Assembly: GCF_004331465.1 (NCBI RefSeq)
Contig: NZ_SJKB01000004.1
Coordinates: forward strand, 1-64,000
Direction: 5' to 3'
Length of the DNA stretch: 64,000 bases
Origin: Kribbella pittospori
GTDB lineage: Bacteria; Actinomycetota; Actinomycetes; Propionibacteriales; Kribbellaceae
The notes below the pieces were generated by a model. It saw nothing but the letters and a program-made list of their open reading frames with translations, ran no database searches and was not told the origin of the DNA. Positions 33,743 through 42,014 of this stretch are shown here, piece after piece. The first letter of the stretch is position 1; each line of letters begins with the position of its first letter. The position numbers and the translations under genes were made by a program.

Positions 33743-33781
33743 AGAACGGCCCCGGGAGGATCATCCTCCCGGGGCCGTTCT
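33743..33781. terminator. Bidirectional terminator between immune inhibitor A and hflX
   Basis: A near-perfect palindrome with about 18 bp arms (AGAACGGCCCCGGGAGGA and its complement) and a 3-base loop, followed by TTTGTGT on the plus strand. It lies 15 bp after one stop and 11 bp before the other, serving both convergent genes. Confidence 0.9.
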
Positions 33782-33792
33782 TTGTGTCTGCC

Positions 33793-35304
33793 TTACTGAG
33801 CCGTTGCCACCTGGTACGGCGTCAGGTCGCCGGCCAGGTCCCCGTGGACCCGGGCGGTGACGCGAGTGCCGTCGGCGGTGTGCTCCAGCTGGTCGACCGA
33901 GCCCTCGGAGTGGATCCGGGAGACCAGGTCACCACGCTCGTACGGGAGCAGCAGGTCGAGCGCTACGTCCGGCTGCGGCAGTGAGGCCTCGACCAGCGCC
34001 TTCAGCTTGTCGATGCCCTCGCCGGTGCGGGCCGACACGACGATCGCGCGCGGCTCGCGGTGCAGGATCGGGGCCAGCGCCATCGGGTCGGCCAGGTCGG
34101 CCTTGTTGATGACGATGATCTCCGGGACGTCCGAGGCGCCGATCTCGCTCAGCACCTCGCGAACCGCCTGGATCTGCGCGAACGGGTCGGCGTGCGAGCC
34201 GTCGACCACGTGCAGCAGGAGGTCCGCGTCCGCGACCTCCTCCAGCGTCGACCGGAACGCCTCGACGATGTCGTGCGGCAGGTGCCGGACGAACCCGACC
34301 GTGTCGGTGAACGTGTACACGCGGCCGTCGGACGTCGTCGTACGCCGGGTGGTCGGGTCCAGGGTCGCGAACAGGGCGTTCTCGACCAGGACTCCGGCTC
34401 CGGTGATCTTGTTCAGCAGCGAGGACTTGCCGGCGTTGGTGTAGCCCGCGATCGCGACCGACGGGATCGCGTGTCGGCGGCGCTCCTGGCGCATCGTCGA
34501 CCGCGTGCCCTTCATGCCCTTCAGCTCACGCCGCAGCTTGGAGATCTTGGTGTTGATCCGGCGCCGGTCGGTCTCGATCTTGGTCTCACCGGGACCACGG
34601 CCACCGATACCGCCACCGGCCGCACCGACGCGTCCACCGGCCTGGCGGGACAGGTTGCCACCCCAACCACGCAGGCGCTGCTTCATGTACTGCAGCTGGG
34701 CCAGCTCGACCTGGGCCTTGCCTTCCTTGCTCTTCGCGTGCTGGGCGAAGATGTCCAGGATCAGCGCGGTCCGGTCGACCACCTTGACCTTGAGCTTGTC
34801 CTCCAGGTTGCGCAGCTGCGCCGGGGCGAGCTCGCCGTCCGCGATCACCGTGTCCGCGCCGAGCGACGCGACCAGGTTGCGCAGGTCGGCCACCTTGCCG
34901 GAACCGATGAAGGTCGCCGGGTCGGGCTTCTTCCGCCGCTGGATCACACCGTCCAGTACCTCGGAACCGGCGGTCTCGGCGAGCAGCTTCAGCTCGGCCA
35001 GCGAGTTCTCCGCGTCCTCGGCGCTGCCCTCGGTCCAGACGCCGACCAGCAGTACCCGCTCGAGCAGCAGCTTGCGGTACTCGACCTCGCTGATGTCGGT
35101 CAGCTCGGTCGACATGCCGACTACACGGCGTAGCGCCTGGCGCTCCTCGAGCTCCAGCCCATCGGTGCTCAACTCTGGGCTCAACTCGGAGTCGTAGGCA
35201 GTGTCGTCATCGTGACCCGTCAACGAGTCGCCTGAGTCATCGCCCTGAACCAGGTCGAGTTCGACGTCGGTGGTCTCATCGTAAAAGTTCGAATGGGTCG
35301 TCAT
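33793..35304 (-). CDS. hflX: GTPase HflX
   Basis: 503-residue HflX, a ribosome-binding GTPase that splits stalled 70S ribosomes under stress. The N-terminal domain includes DPATFIGSGKVADL and GGRGPGETKIETDRRRI; the GTPase motifs are G1 GYTNAGKSSLL, G3 DTVGFVRHLPHD and G4 NKADL. An acidic N-terminal tail of about 60 residues is typical of actinobacterial members. The ATG has GGAAGG upstream; the longer frame is a shadow of dapF. It follows dapF on the same strand after about 80 bp, in the conserved miaA-dapF-hflX neighbourhood. Confidence 0.95.
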   Translation of the reverse strand: MTTHSNFYDETTDVELDLVQGDDSGDSLTGHDDDTAYDSELSPELSTDGLELEERQALRRVVGMSTELTDISEVEYRKLLLERVLLVGVWTEGSAEDAENSLAELKLLAETAGSEVLDGVIQRRKKPDPATFIGSGKVADLRNLVASLGADTVIADGELAPAQLRNLEDKLKVKVVDRTALILDIFAQHAKSKEGKAQVELAQLQYMKQRLRGWGGNLSRQAGGRVGAAGGGIGGRGPGETKIETDRRRINTKISKLRRELKGMKGTRSTMRQERRRHAIPSVAIAGYTNAGKSSLLNKITGAGVLVENALFATLDPTTRRTTTSDGRVYTFTDTVGFVRHLPHDIVEAFRSTLEEVADADLLLHVVDGSHADPFAQIQAVREVLSEIGASDVPEIIVINKADLADPMALAPILHREPRAIVVSARTGEGIDKLKALVEASLPQPDVALDLLLPYERGDLVSRIHSEGSVDQLEHTADGTRVTARVHGDLAGDLTPYQVATAQ

Positions 35305-35387
35305 ATACCTTCCATCGTGGCACGGGCCACCAGTACAAGCGACCCGATTTAGGTAGTCAACGCCCCACGCGATACCTGAATTCCCCT

Positions 35388-36230
35388 TCAGGCCGGCAGC
35401 CAGGCCCGATCGAACTCCCCGCGAGCGTGCAGAACGGCCGGTCCGGTCAGCTCCAGGTGGTTGTCCGCACGCCACGTCACGGTGACTTCCCCACCCGGTA
35501 CGCCGACGCGGTACGTGACCGGCAGTTCCTCCCGGGCCGCCCGCGCAGCCGCCACGGCGACGGCACAGGTGCCGGTCCCGCAGGAACGCGTCTCGCCGGC
35601 TCCACGCTCGTGCACCCGCATCTCCACGTCCCGCGGACCACGCCGTACGACGAACTCCAGGTTGACGCCGGCGGGAAACGCTTCCTGGGGCGACCAGGTG
35701 GGCTGGTCGCAGAGGTTGCCCGGCTCGCGCAGGTCGTCGACGAAGGCCACCGCGTGCGGGTTGCCCATGTCCACGTGGACGGCGGGCCACTGGTGACCGT
35801 TCGCCTCCACGACGATGCCCGCCGCCGTGGGCAGCACGGGCTCGCCCATGTCCACGGTGAGCGTGCCGTCGTCGTTCTGCACGACCTCCTTGACCCCGGC
35901 GCGGGTCCCGACCCGGACCGGCTTGTCCCCGGTCAATCCAGCCTCGGCGAGATACCGAGCGAACACTCGTACGCCGTTCCCGCACATCTCCGCGATCGAG
36001 CCGTCCGAGTTGCGGTAGTCCATGAACCAGTCGCCGCCGTCCTCGACGTACGACTGCTTGCCGCCCTCGATCACCCGCAGTACGCCGTCCGCCCCGAGGC
36101 CCGCGTGCCGGTCGCAGAGGAACCGCACCAGCTCCGCATCGAGGTCTCCGTGGACCGAACCGTCGGGGTCGGGCAGGATCACGAAGTCGTTCTCCGTGCC
36201 ATGCCCCTTCAGCCAGTCAAACGTGCTCAT
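35388..36230 (-). CDS. dapF: Diaminopimelate epimerase
   Basis: 280 residues. Converts LL- to meso-diaminopimelate for lysine and peptidoglycan synthesis. The two catalytic cysteines are Cys83 in EMCGNGVR and Cys217 in RSCGTGTCAVAVAAAR, in the two mirrored halves of the fold. The start MSTFDWLKGHGTENDFVI is the normal N-terminus; the frame is open further up but antisense to the small gene divergent from it. Confidence 0.96.
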   Translation of the reverse strand: MSTFDWLKGHGTENDFVILPDPDGSVHGDLDAELVRFLCDRHAGLGADGVLRVIEGGKQSYVEDGGDWFMDYRNSDGSIAEMCGNGVRVFARYLAEAGLTGDKPVRVGTRAGVKEVVQNDDGTLTVDMGEPVLPTAAGIVVEANGHQWPAVHVDMGNPHAVAFVDDLREPGNLCDQPTWSPQEAFPAGVNLEFVVRRGPRDVEMRVHERGAGETRSCGTGTCAVAVAAARAAREELPVTYRVGVPGGEVTVTWRADNHLELTGPAVLHARGEFDRAWLPA

Positions 36231-36254
36231 ACCGAAGATCGTACGGTGTCCCTC

Positions 36255-36518
36255 ATGGAGCTGATCGCCTACTTCTGGGAGCAGGAGGACGCCGAAGCCG
36301 CCGCCGAACGGCTGGACGGCCAGGTCCGGCGCGGGCGTTTCCACGGCGAGGACGACGACGAGGACCACCCGTGGGTCGTCGTACTGCGCGATGTGGACAA
36401 GGCCGAGGTGGACGAGATCGTGGCGGAGTACGACGGATGGCTCGAGACCACGGCCGAGGTCGAGCCCGCCGCTCATCCCCCGCTGCCCACCGCTCCCAAG
36501 CGGTTCAAGAAAGCGTGA
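36255..36518 (+). CDS. Conserved small acidic protein, unknown function
   Basis: 87 residues: MELIAYFWEQEDAEAAAERL, a Gly/Arg/acidic turn, then PWVVVLRDVDKAEVDEIVAE and a Pro-rich basic tail. The alternating pattern suggests a ferredoxin-like alpha/beta fold of small actinobacterial hypotheticals. It is divergent from dapF by 24 bp. Its 3' end overlaps the convergent D-aminoacylase gene by 14 bp. No function can be assigned. Confidence 0.65.
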   Translation: MELIAYFWEQEDAEAAAERLDGQVRRGRFHGEDDDEDHPWVVVLRDVDKAEVDEIVAEYDGWLETTAEVEPAAHPPLPTAPKRFKKA

Positions 36519-38058
36519 GCACCCGGCCCGGCCGTGCGTCAGTCGGTACGCCGTCCGTCAGCACCGGTTGGCCCGCGACGAGCATGTGCTCGATGCCGAC
36601 CGACAGTTGCCACGGATCGTCGTACGTGGACCGATCGGCGACCTGAGCCGGATCGAGTACGACGAGGTCCGCCACGGCACCGGCTTTGATCACACCGCGG
36701 TCGTCGAAGCCCAGGCGGGACGCCGGGAGCGAGGTCATCCGCCGGATTGCCTCGGGCAACGTGAGGACGCCGAGGTCGCGGGTGTAGCGGCCGAGGACGC
36801 GGGGGAACGTGCCGAAGTTGCGGGGATGCGGGTGACCGTTGCCGGTGGCATCGAGGATCCAGCCGTCGCTCGCAACGCTCGTGCACGGGTGCTGCAGCAC
36901 GGTGACGACGTCGTCCTCGTTCATCGCGTGGTTGACCACGCTGACCGCGGCCCGGTGATGTTCGAGCACGCGCAGGGCGGCCTCGGCCGCGTCCACCTCG
37001 TCGCGGCGAGCGATCTCGGTCAGGCTGAGACCACGGCAGTCCTCGTACCGGCCGGGTGGCAGCGATGCGATGACTACGGCGTTCCCATCGAACAGGTCGC
37101 GGGTCCGGATGGCGTCCGCGATGCGTTCGCGTTCGGTCCGGTCGGCGAGCCTGGCCAGGAGGGCATGCGGGCCGCCGTCCATCGCCCACGTGGGCAGCCG
37201 GGCTGTGAGCGTCGTACTGGAGGCTGTGTAGGGGTAGACGTCCCAGGCCACGTCGACTCCGTCTGCACGGGCTTGGTCGAGGAGCTCGAGTGCGGCGGTG
37301 ACGAGGCCATAGTTCGCCTTGCCTACTGCCTTCAGGTGCGAGACCTCGAGCCTCGCTCCGGCGGCCCTCGCAGCGGCGATCGCCTCGTCCAGTGCCTTCA
37401 GCAGGTCCGCGCCTTCGTTGCGGATGTGCGTCGAGTAGAGCAGACCGCACTCGGCCGCGGTTGCCACCAGGGCAGCCACCTCGAACGACTCGGCGTACGC
37501 GCCGGGGGCGTAGATCAGCCCGGTCGAGAAGCCGACAGCACCTTGATCGGCGGCCTTGCGCAGCAGGTCCTGCATCGTCCGCAGTTCGTCCGGCGACGGC
37601 GCCCGCTCGGCGCTGCCCATCGCAGCGATCCGGAGCGACGAGTGCCCGACCTGCAGTGCGAGGTTCACGGCGGGTTCCAAGGGAGCGGCGAACTCACTCG
37701 TGTCCCGCCACGACCAGTCGTGTTGCGGGTCGAGGAACGCCGTACCTGCCTTCATGGACTCCAGGTCGGTGATCGGGAACGGCGACCAGCCGCAGTTCCC
37801 GGTGACCAGCGTGGTGACGCCCTGATGCAGCTGCGTGATCGCGTCCGGCGACGTACGCACGCTGAAGTCCGCATGCGAGTGCAGGTCGATGAACCCCGGT
37901 GCCACGATGTTGCCCGCGGCATCGATCACCTCGGCGTCGGCCGGCGCGGAGTCAGCCGGCAGTACGTCGGCGATCCGGTCGCCGTCGATCAGTACCGTTG
38001 CAGCGACGGCGTCCGCACCGCTGCCGTCCAGGACGAGGCCACCCGTGATCGCGATCAT
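36505..38058 (-). CDS. N-acyl-D-amino-acid deacylase (D-aminoacylase)
   Basis: 517-residue amidohydrolase that removes the acyl group from N-acyl-D-amino acids. The metal site is seen in FIDLHSHADFS, the Cys of VTGNCGWSPFP that bridges or binds metal in D-aminoacylases, YSTHIRNEG, LEVSHLKAVGKAN and the Asp of ASDGWILDATG. Its ATG overlaps the permease stop (ATGA); upstream lie an N-acylamino acid racemase, a SIS regulator and an acyltransferase, so it is the last gene of a five-gene operon for acyl-amino acid use. Confidence 0.92.
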   Translation of the reverse strand: MIAITGGLVLDGSGADAVAATVLIDGDRIADVLPADSAPADAEVIDAAGNIVAPGFIDLHSHADFSVRTSPDAITQLHQGVTTLVTGNCGWSPFPITDLESMKAGTAFLDPQHDWSWRDTSEFAAPLEPAVNLALQVGHSSLRIAAMGSAERAPSPDELRTMQDLLRKAADQGAVGFSTGLIYAPGAYAESFEVAALVATAAECGLLYSTHIRNEGADLLKALDEAIAAARAAGARLEVSHLKAVGKANYGLVTAALELLDQARADGVDVAWDVYPYTASSTTLTARLPTWAMDGGPHALLARLADRTERERIADAIRTRDLFDGNAVVIASLPPGRYEDCRGLSLTEIARRDEVDAAEAALRVLEHHRAAVSVVNHAMNEDDVVTVLQHPCTSVASDGWILDATGNGHPHPRNFGTFPRVLGRYTRDLGVLTLPEAIRRMTSLPASRLGFDDRGVIKAGAVADLVVLDPAQVADRSTYDDPWQLSVGIEHMLVAGQPVLTDGVPTDARPGRVLTLS

Positions 38059-39488
38059 GTTGTCACCAGCAATATCACGGCGTACATCACGCAGGCGGGC
38101 ACAAGCATCATCCATCCGGTGATCAGCATGCTCTTCAGGTCGGAGGATCGGGCCAGACCCATCGCACCGACCATGTTGGCGTTCGGGAACGGGCCGTAGG
38201 TGTCAGCCTTCGATGCGAACAGCAACACCACAACCCAGGCGCCCGGTCCGACCCCAGCGCTCGCGGCGAGCGTCCCGAACACCTTGTCCAGCAGGACGAC
38301 CTGGGCCGCGGTCGCACCCGGTACGCCGACCCAGCCGAGCAAGGCGATCGCGATCGCCACCCCGAACCCAGAGACCGTCGCGAGCTCCGGACCGAGCTGG
38401 TCGAGGATGACCTTGAACGGCGCGAGCTGGTCGATCAGTGCGAAGAGGGCCGCGAGCAACCAGAACAGCAGCAGAATGCTGATCAGCTTGGCGCCGCCGC
38501 GGTACATGTGCTCGGCGATGTCCTTCGCGGAGAGCCGTCCGGCCAACCCGGTGACGATGCCCAGTACCGGCAGCGCGAGCAGGGGGAAGTTGGTGCCGGC
38601 CTCGGTCACCGTCGCGTACACGACACTGCCGACCAGTACGACGAGGAACGTGGCCGTCGCGAACCGTGGCGCGCGAGCGGTCGTCGCACTGTCGTCGGTG
38701 ACGAGTTCGGCCAGGTCGTAGTCGTCGCCGGTGTTCGCGGTCCGGCGCTGGATGTAGGCGACCACGAACGGGCCGAGCACCAGCGAGAGCAGTGCCAGCG
38801 GACCAGCGCCGTACCCGAGGTAGGTCAGGTAGTTGACGTCGGCCGCGGTCATGATCGCCACGTTCGAACCGGCGAAGGGCGCGATCGTCAGGCCGGCGCA
38901 GCCGCCGATGAAGATCATCGACGCGGTCGCGGCGCGGGTGTAGCCCAGCCGCGCGGTGATCGGCAGCACGATCGGCGCCGCGATGGCCAGCGCACCGGCC
39001 AGCGTGCCGAGGCTGGCGACGAGGGCCAGGCAGGCGACCATCACGCCGAGCACGACCGCGACCTTGCTGCGGTTGCCGGCCACCCGCATCACGCCGGACA
39101 CGATCGTCGAGGCCACGCCGGTGACTCTGAGGACCTCGCCGACACCGGCGCCGAGCACGATGATCAGGCCGATCGCGGTCACGGAGTCCGCCAGCGACTT
39201 GCCCAGCAACGTGCCGGTCTCGATCGGGCTCAGTCCGGCAATCAGTACGCCGGACAGCACCGCGACGACCGTGCCGACGACGATGTCCATGCCGAGCAGG
39301 CACAGGACGGCGTACAGCACGATCGGCAGCAGGCCCCACAGCGTCGGGCCGTCGGTGAGCAGGCCGGCGACGATCGAGACGACCAGCCCGGCCGCGGCCA
39401 GCGCGTTCACCAGCCGGCGGCGCCCGGGCGCGACGTCGACCTGGTAGGCGTTCGCAGACGTGGTCGTGCTCTTCTGGTCCTGGCTCAT
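38055..39488 (-). CDS. Integral membrane permease, GntP/ion-transporter type
   Basis: 477 residues with about 12 hydrophobic segments, for example AAAGLVVSIVAGLLTDG, GLIIVLGAGVGEVL and TATFLVVLVGSVVYATV, and GlyAla-rich re-entrant-like loops (FIGGCAGLTIAPFAGSNVAI). This layout fits the gluconate permease (GntP) and related IT-superfamily carboxylate transporters; I cannot fix the subfamily. Its place between the racemase (17 bp upstream) and the D-aminoacylase (4 bp overlap) suggests uptake of N-acyl-amino acids or short peptides. Confidence 0.75.
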   Translation of the reverse strand: MSQDQKSTTTSANAYQVDVAPGRRRLVNALAAAGLVVSIVAGLLTDGPTLWGLLPIVLYAVLCLLGMDIVVGTVVAVLSGVLIAGLSPIETGTLLGKSLADSVTAIGLIIVLGAGVGEVLRVTGVASTIVSGVMRVAGNRSKVAVVLGVMVACLALVASLGTLAGALAIAAPIVLPITARLGYTRAATASMIFIGGCAGLTIAPFAGSNVAIMTAADVNYLTYLGYGAGPLALLSLVLGPFVVAYIQRRTANTGDDYDLAELVTDDSATTARAPRFATATFLVVLVGSVVYATVTEAGTNFPLLALPVLGIVTGLAGRLSAKDIAEHMYRGGAKLISILLLFWLLAALFALIDQLAPFKVILDQLGPELATVSGFGVAIAIALLGWVGVPGATAAQVVLLDKVFGTLAASAGVGPGAWVVVLLFASKADTYGPFPNANMVGAMGLARSSDLKSMLITGWMMLVPACVMYAVILLVTT

Positions 39489-39505
39489 CAAGAGTCCTGT
39501 TCGTT

Positions 39506-40621
39506 TCAGAGGGACAGCGTGGCAACGGTGTTCGCGGCGATCAGATCCGCGTCGACCGTGTGCCCGAGGCCGGTTTCCGTCGGCACCTGGACGACACCTC
39601 GGGTGGCAGTCACCGGAGGCGTGATCACGTCCTGGGCGTAGTACTTCTCCGAGGCGGAGACATCCGAGGGGAGGGAGAAACCGGGCAAGCTGGAGATGGC
39701 GACATTGGCGGCGCGGCCGATGCCGAACTCGTGCATGCCGCCGCACCAGACCGGGATGCCGGCCTGCTGAGCGCGGTCATGCGCGGCGCGGGCGGCGGTC
39801 AGGCCACCCATCCGCGAGACCTTGATGTTGAGCACCTTCAGCGCCTCGAGAGCTAGGGCGGTGTCGAGGTCGTCGACGGTCTCGATGCTCTCGTCCAGGC
39901 AGATCGGGGTCGCCATCGCCTGCTGCAGGCGGGCGTGGGCGAGCAGGTCTCGCGGCGCGAACGGCTGCTCGATCATCGTCAGGCCGAACTCGTCCAGCGC
40001 GCGCAGCCCGTCCGACTGCTCCGCGGAATAGATGCCGTTGGCATCGACATGGAGATCCAGCTCCGGGTACGCCGCTCGCACCGCACGCACCGGTTCGACG
40101 TCCCAGCCGGGCGCGATCTTCAGCTTGACCCGCGGATAGCCGGCCGCGACCTGGCGCTCGACCTCGGCCAGCAGATCGTCGATGGTCGGCTCGATCCCGA
40201 GCGACACCCCGGCGACAACCTCGGTCCGCGTCCCGCCGAGTGCCTCGGCCAACGGCACACCTCGCACGCTCGACCACAACACCCAGGCGGCGACATCCAC
40301 GCCGGCCTTGGCGAAGTGGTTGCCACGAACCTTCGCCCACAACTGCGGAACCTGCTCGGGCCGCTCCCAGGTCTGCCCGAGCACGGCCGGAAGGAGGTAG
40401 TGCTCGGCAATCTGCCAGCACGTCTCGACGGTCTCCGGCGCGTAGTACGGATCCGACGGCGAAGCGATCTCGCCCCAACCAACGGCTCCCGACGCGTCTT
40501 CCAACTCGACGAGGATGTGATCGAGGTAGGTCTTGCGGTGTGAGCTGGTGCGGAACGCGTGCACCAGCGGCATCCGGACCCGGTGCAGCCGGGCCGCGGT
40601 GATCTTCAGGTCAGTTGACAT
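39506..40621 (-). CDS. N-acylamino acid racemase (MenC2/enolase superfamily)
   Basis: 371-residue enolase-superfamily enzyme of the o-succinylbenzoate synthase / N-succinylamino acid racemase group. General bases are Lys166 and Lys168 (RVKLKI) and Lys267 (NIKVSR); metal ligands are Asp193 (HVDAN), Glu218 (IEQPF) and Asp243 (CLDES). No menaquinone genes are near, while a COG3375-type acyltransferase, a D-aminoacylase and an M20 deacylase are, so racemisation of N-acylamino acids is the more likely role. It overlaps the upstream SIS gene by 11 bp. Confidence 0.88.
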   Translation of the reverse strand: MSTDLKITAARLHRVRMPLVHAFRTSSHRKTYLDHILVELEDASGAVGWGEIASPSDPYYAPETVETCWQIAEHYLLPAVLGQTWERPEQVPQLWAKVRGNHFAKAGVDVAAWVLWSSVRGVPLAEALGGTRTEVVAGVSLGIEPTIDDLLAEVERQVAAGYPRVKLKIAPGWDVEPVRAVRAAYPELDLHVDANGIYSAEQSDGLRALDEFGLTMIEQPFAPRDLLAHARLQQAMATPICLDESIETVDDLDTALALEALKVLNIKVSRMGGLTAARAAHDRAQQAGIPVWCGGMHEFGIGRAANVAISSLPGFSLPSDVSASEKYYAQDVITPPVTATRGVVQVPTETGLGHTVDADLIAANTVATLSL

Positions 40622-41255
40622 ACAAGCCCAGCTCCGTGTTCAACCGGTCGCGCTCCCCCAGCCGCCGGCGCGCGCCCTTCGCGCTCGCCGTGGTCAGCGT
40701 CGCCAGCACGTGCAGGACGGCCGCCACCACCGTCGGCGAATCGACGTACGACGCACTGCCGGTGGCGACGTAGATGGACTGGTCCGCGAGCTTCGCCAGC
40801 GGCGCGTCCTCGAAGTCCGTGACGGCAACGAGTTCGCCACCGGCCTCGACGAATCTGCGGGCGATCTCGACCGTGTCGCGGCGATACCGGCGCAGCGAGA
40901 ACGCGACCATCAGGTCACTCGAGCGGACGTCGGACAGTACGTCGACGCCGCGGACGACGGTGCCGTCGATCAGGGTCACCTGGGACAGGCCGGCGCTCAG
41001 GTCGAAGGCGAGCAGCGAGGCGTACGAGAACGACTTTGCGGAACCGATGATGAACCGGCGGCGGGCGGCGACGATCCGGGCGGCCGCCTGGGCGATCGAG
41101 TCGTCGGCCAGGATCTCGTCCAGTGCCTGCTCGATCGAGGCTCGCTCCTGTTCGACCACGCGTCGCTGCAACATCGTCGACGACCGGCGCTGGAGGCGGG
41201 CGTCGTACCGCTCCTGCGGGCTGGCCAGTTCGCGGTTCCGCAGATCGTCAGACAT
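40611..41255 (-). CDS. SIS-domain protein, RpiR-like but lacking the HTH domain
   Basis: 214 residues carrying one SIS domain (ARRRFIIGSAKSFSYASLLA, then VRSSDLMVAFSLRRYRRDTV and ELVAVTDFEDAPLAKLAD) of the kind found in RpiR/MurR sugar-phosphate-responsive regulators. Typical RpiR proteins have about 280 residues with a 75-residue N-terminal HTH; here the first 40 residues are a charged helix and no HTH is visible. It may be a ligand sensor acting with another regulator, or a phosphosugar-type isomerase. It overlaps genes on both sides (8 and 11 bp). Confidence 0.75.
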   Translation of the reverse strand: MSDDLRNRELASPQERYDARLQRRSSTMLQRRVVEQERASIEQALDEILADDSIAQAAARIVAARRRFIIGSAKSFSYASLLAFDLSAGLSQVTLIDGTVVRGVDVLSDVRSSDLMVAFSLRRYRRDTVEIARRFVEAGGELVAVTDFEDAPLAKLADQSIYVATGSASYVDSPTVVAAVLHVLATLTTASAKGARRRLGERDRLNTELGLYVN

Positions 41256-41916
41256 CGTCCACCGGTCCGAAGTAGTAGACGGCGTTCCCGTCCGGCAGCC
41301 TGCGGCAGGACACCGCGGCGAGACCCTTGGCGAACAACTCCTCGAACGCCGCTCGCACCTCGTGCCGGTCCTTGTCCGTTGACTCGGCCGGCATCACCAG
41401 CTCGGTCAGCTCGTGGTCAGGGACAGGGTTGGGTTTGTCGGTGAGGTCCCACTCGACCACGACCCGGTCCGTGCCAGGGCCGTACATGTCCGGGGCGAAC
41501 CAGCGACCGCGGGCGCCGAGCACATCGAAGTTGAAGTGCCCGTTGCGGATCTGGAACGGATCGTAGGTCCAGCGCATCCGGGTCATGCCCGAGCCGAGCG
41601 CCACCTCACGCTGCGCGTACTTCAGCTGCCGGCCCAGACCGCGTCCCTGGTGTCCCGCGGCGACCACGGCCGACTGCGAGTAGTGGTAGAAGCCGCGCTT
41701 GTCGGTGCCGCAGAATCCATACGCGAAGGCGACGAGCCGATCGCTCTCGTCCAGTACGCCGACCACCGATCCGCCGTTGCTCGCCAGTGCACCGAGCAGC
41801 CGCGGGTTCAGCCCGTAGTCGGGGTGCTGGTAGCCGAAGACCTCGCGATACAGCACCGCGGCCTCGGCGTACCGGTCCTGGGTGGTGAGCGAGACGGATC
41901 TGAAGCTGTCCTGCAC
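41248..41916 (-). CDS. COG3375-type GNAT acyltransferase
   Basis: 222 residues. A GNAT fold with the acyl-CoA loop HQGRGLGRQLKYAQRE and the family pattern MRWTYDPFQIRNGHFNFDVL, LGARGRWFAPDMYGPGTDR. This family (COG3375) is regularly found next to N-succinylamino acid racemases and in Geobacillus acts as the D-amino acid N-succinyltransferase of an irreversible D-to-L conversion pathway. The GTG at 41916 has GAGGAGTG upstream, better than the ATG at 41982. It is the first gene of the five-gene operon. Confidence 0.8.
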   Translation of the reverse strand: MQDSFRSVSLTTQDRYAEAAVLYREVFGYQHPDYGLNPRLLGALASNGGSVVGVLDESDRLVAFAYGFCGTDKRGFYHYSQSAVVAAGHQGRGLGRQLKYAQREVALGSGMTRMRWTYDPFQIRNGHFNFDVLGARGRWFAPDMYGPGTDRVVVEWDLTDKPNPVPDHELTELVMPAESTDKDRHEVRAAFEELFAKGLAAVSCRRLPDGNAVYYFGPVDDV

Positions 41917-42014
41917 CGGCCCACTCCTCTCAAAGATACGTAACAGATCCTGAGTAAATCCCCTGGACAACAAGGGAGTCAATCGGTGACCAAATGATGA
42001 TACGTTGCATATCT
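41917..42014. promoter_or_regulatory. Divergent promoter region of the acyl-amino acid genes
   Basis: This 98 bp AT-richer gap drives the operon on one side and the M20 peptidase on the other. The heptamer GATACGT occurs at 41935 and again at 41999, 64 bp apart, and the second is part of the near-palindrome GATACGTTGCATATC. These may be regulator sites. A TTGACT (-35-like) on the minus strand lies at 41977-41982. Confidence 0.45.
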
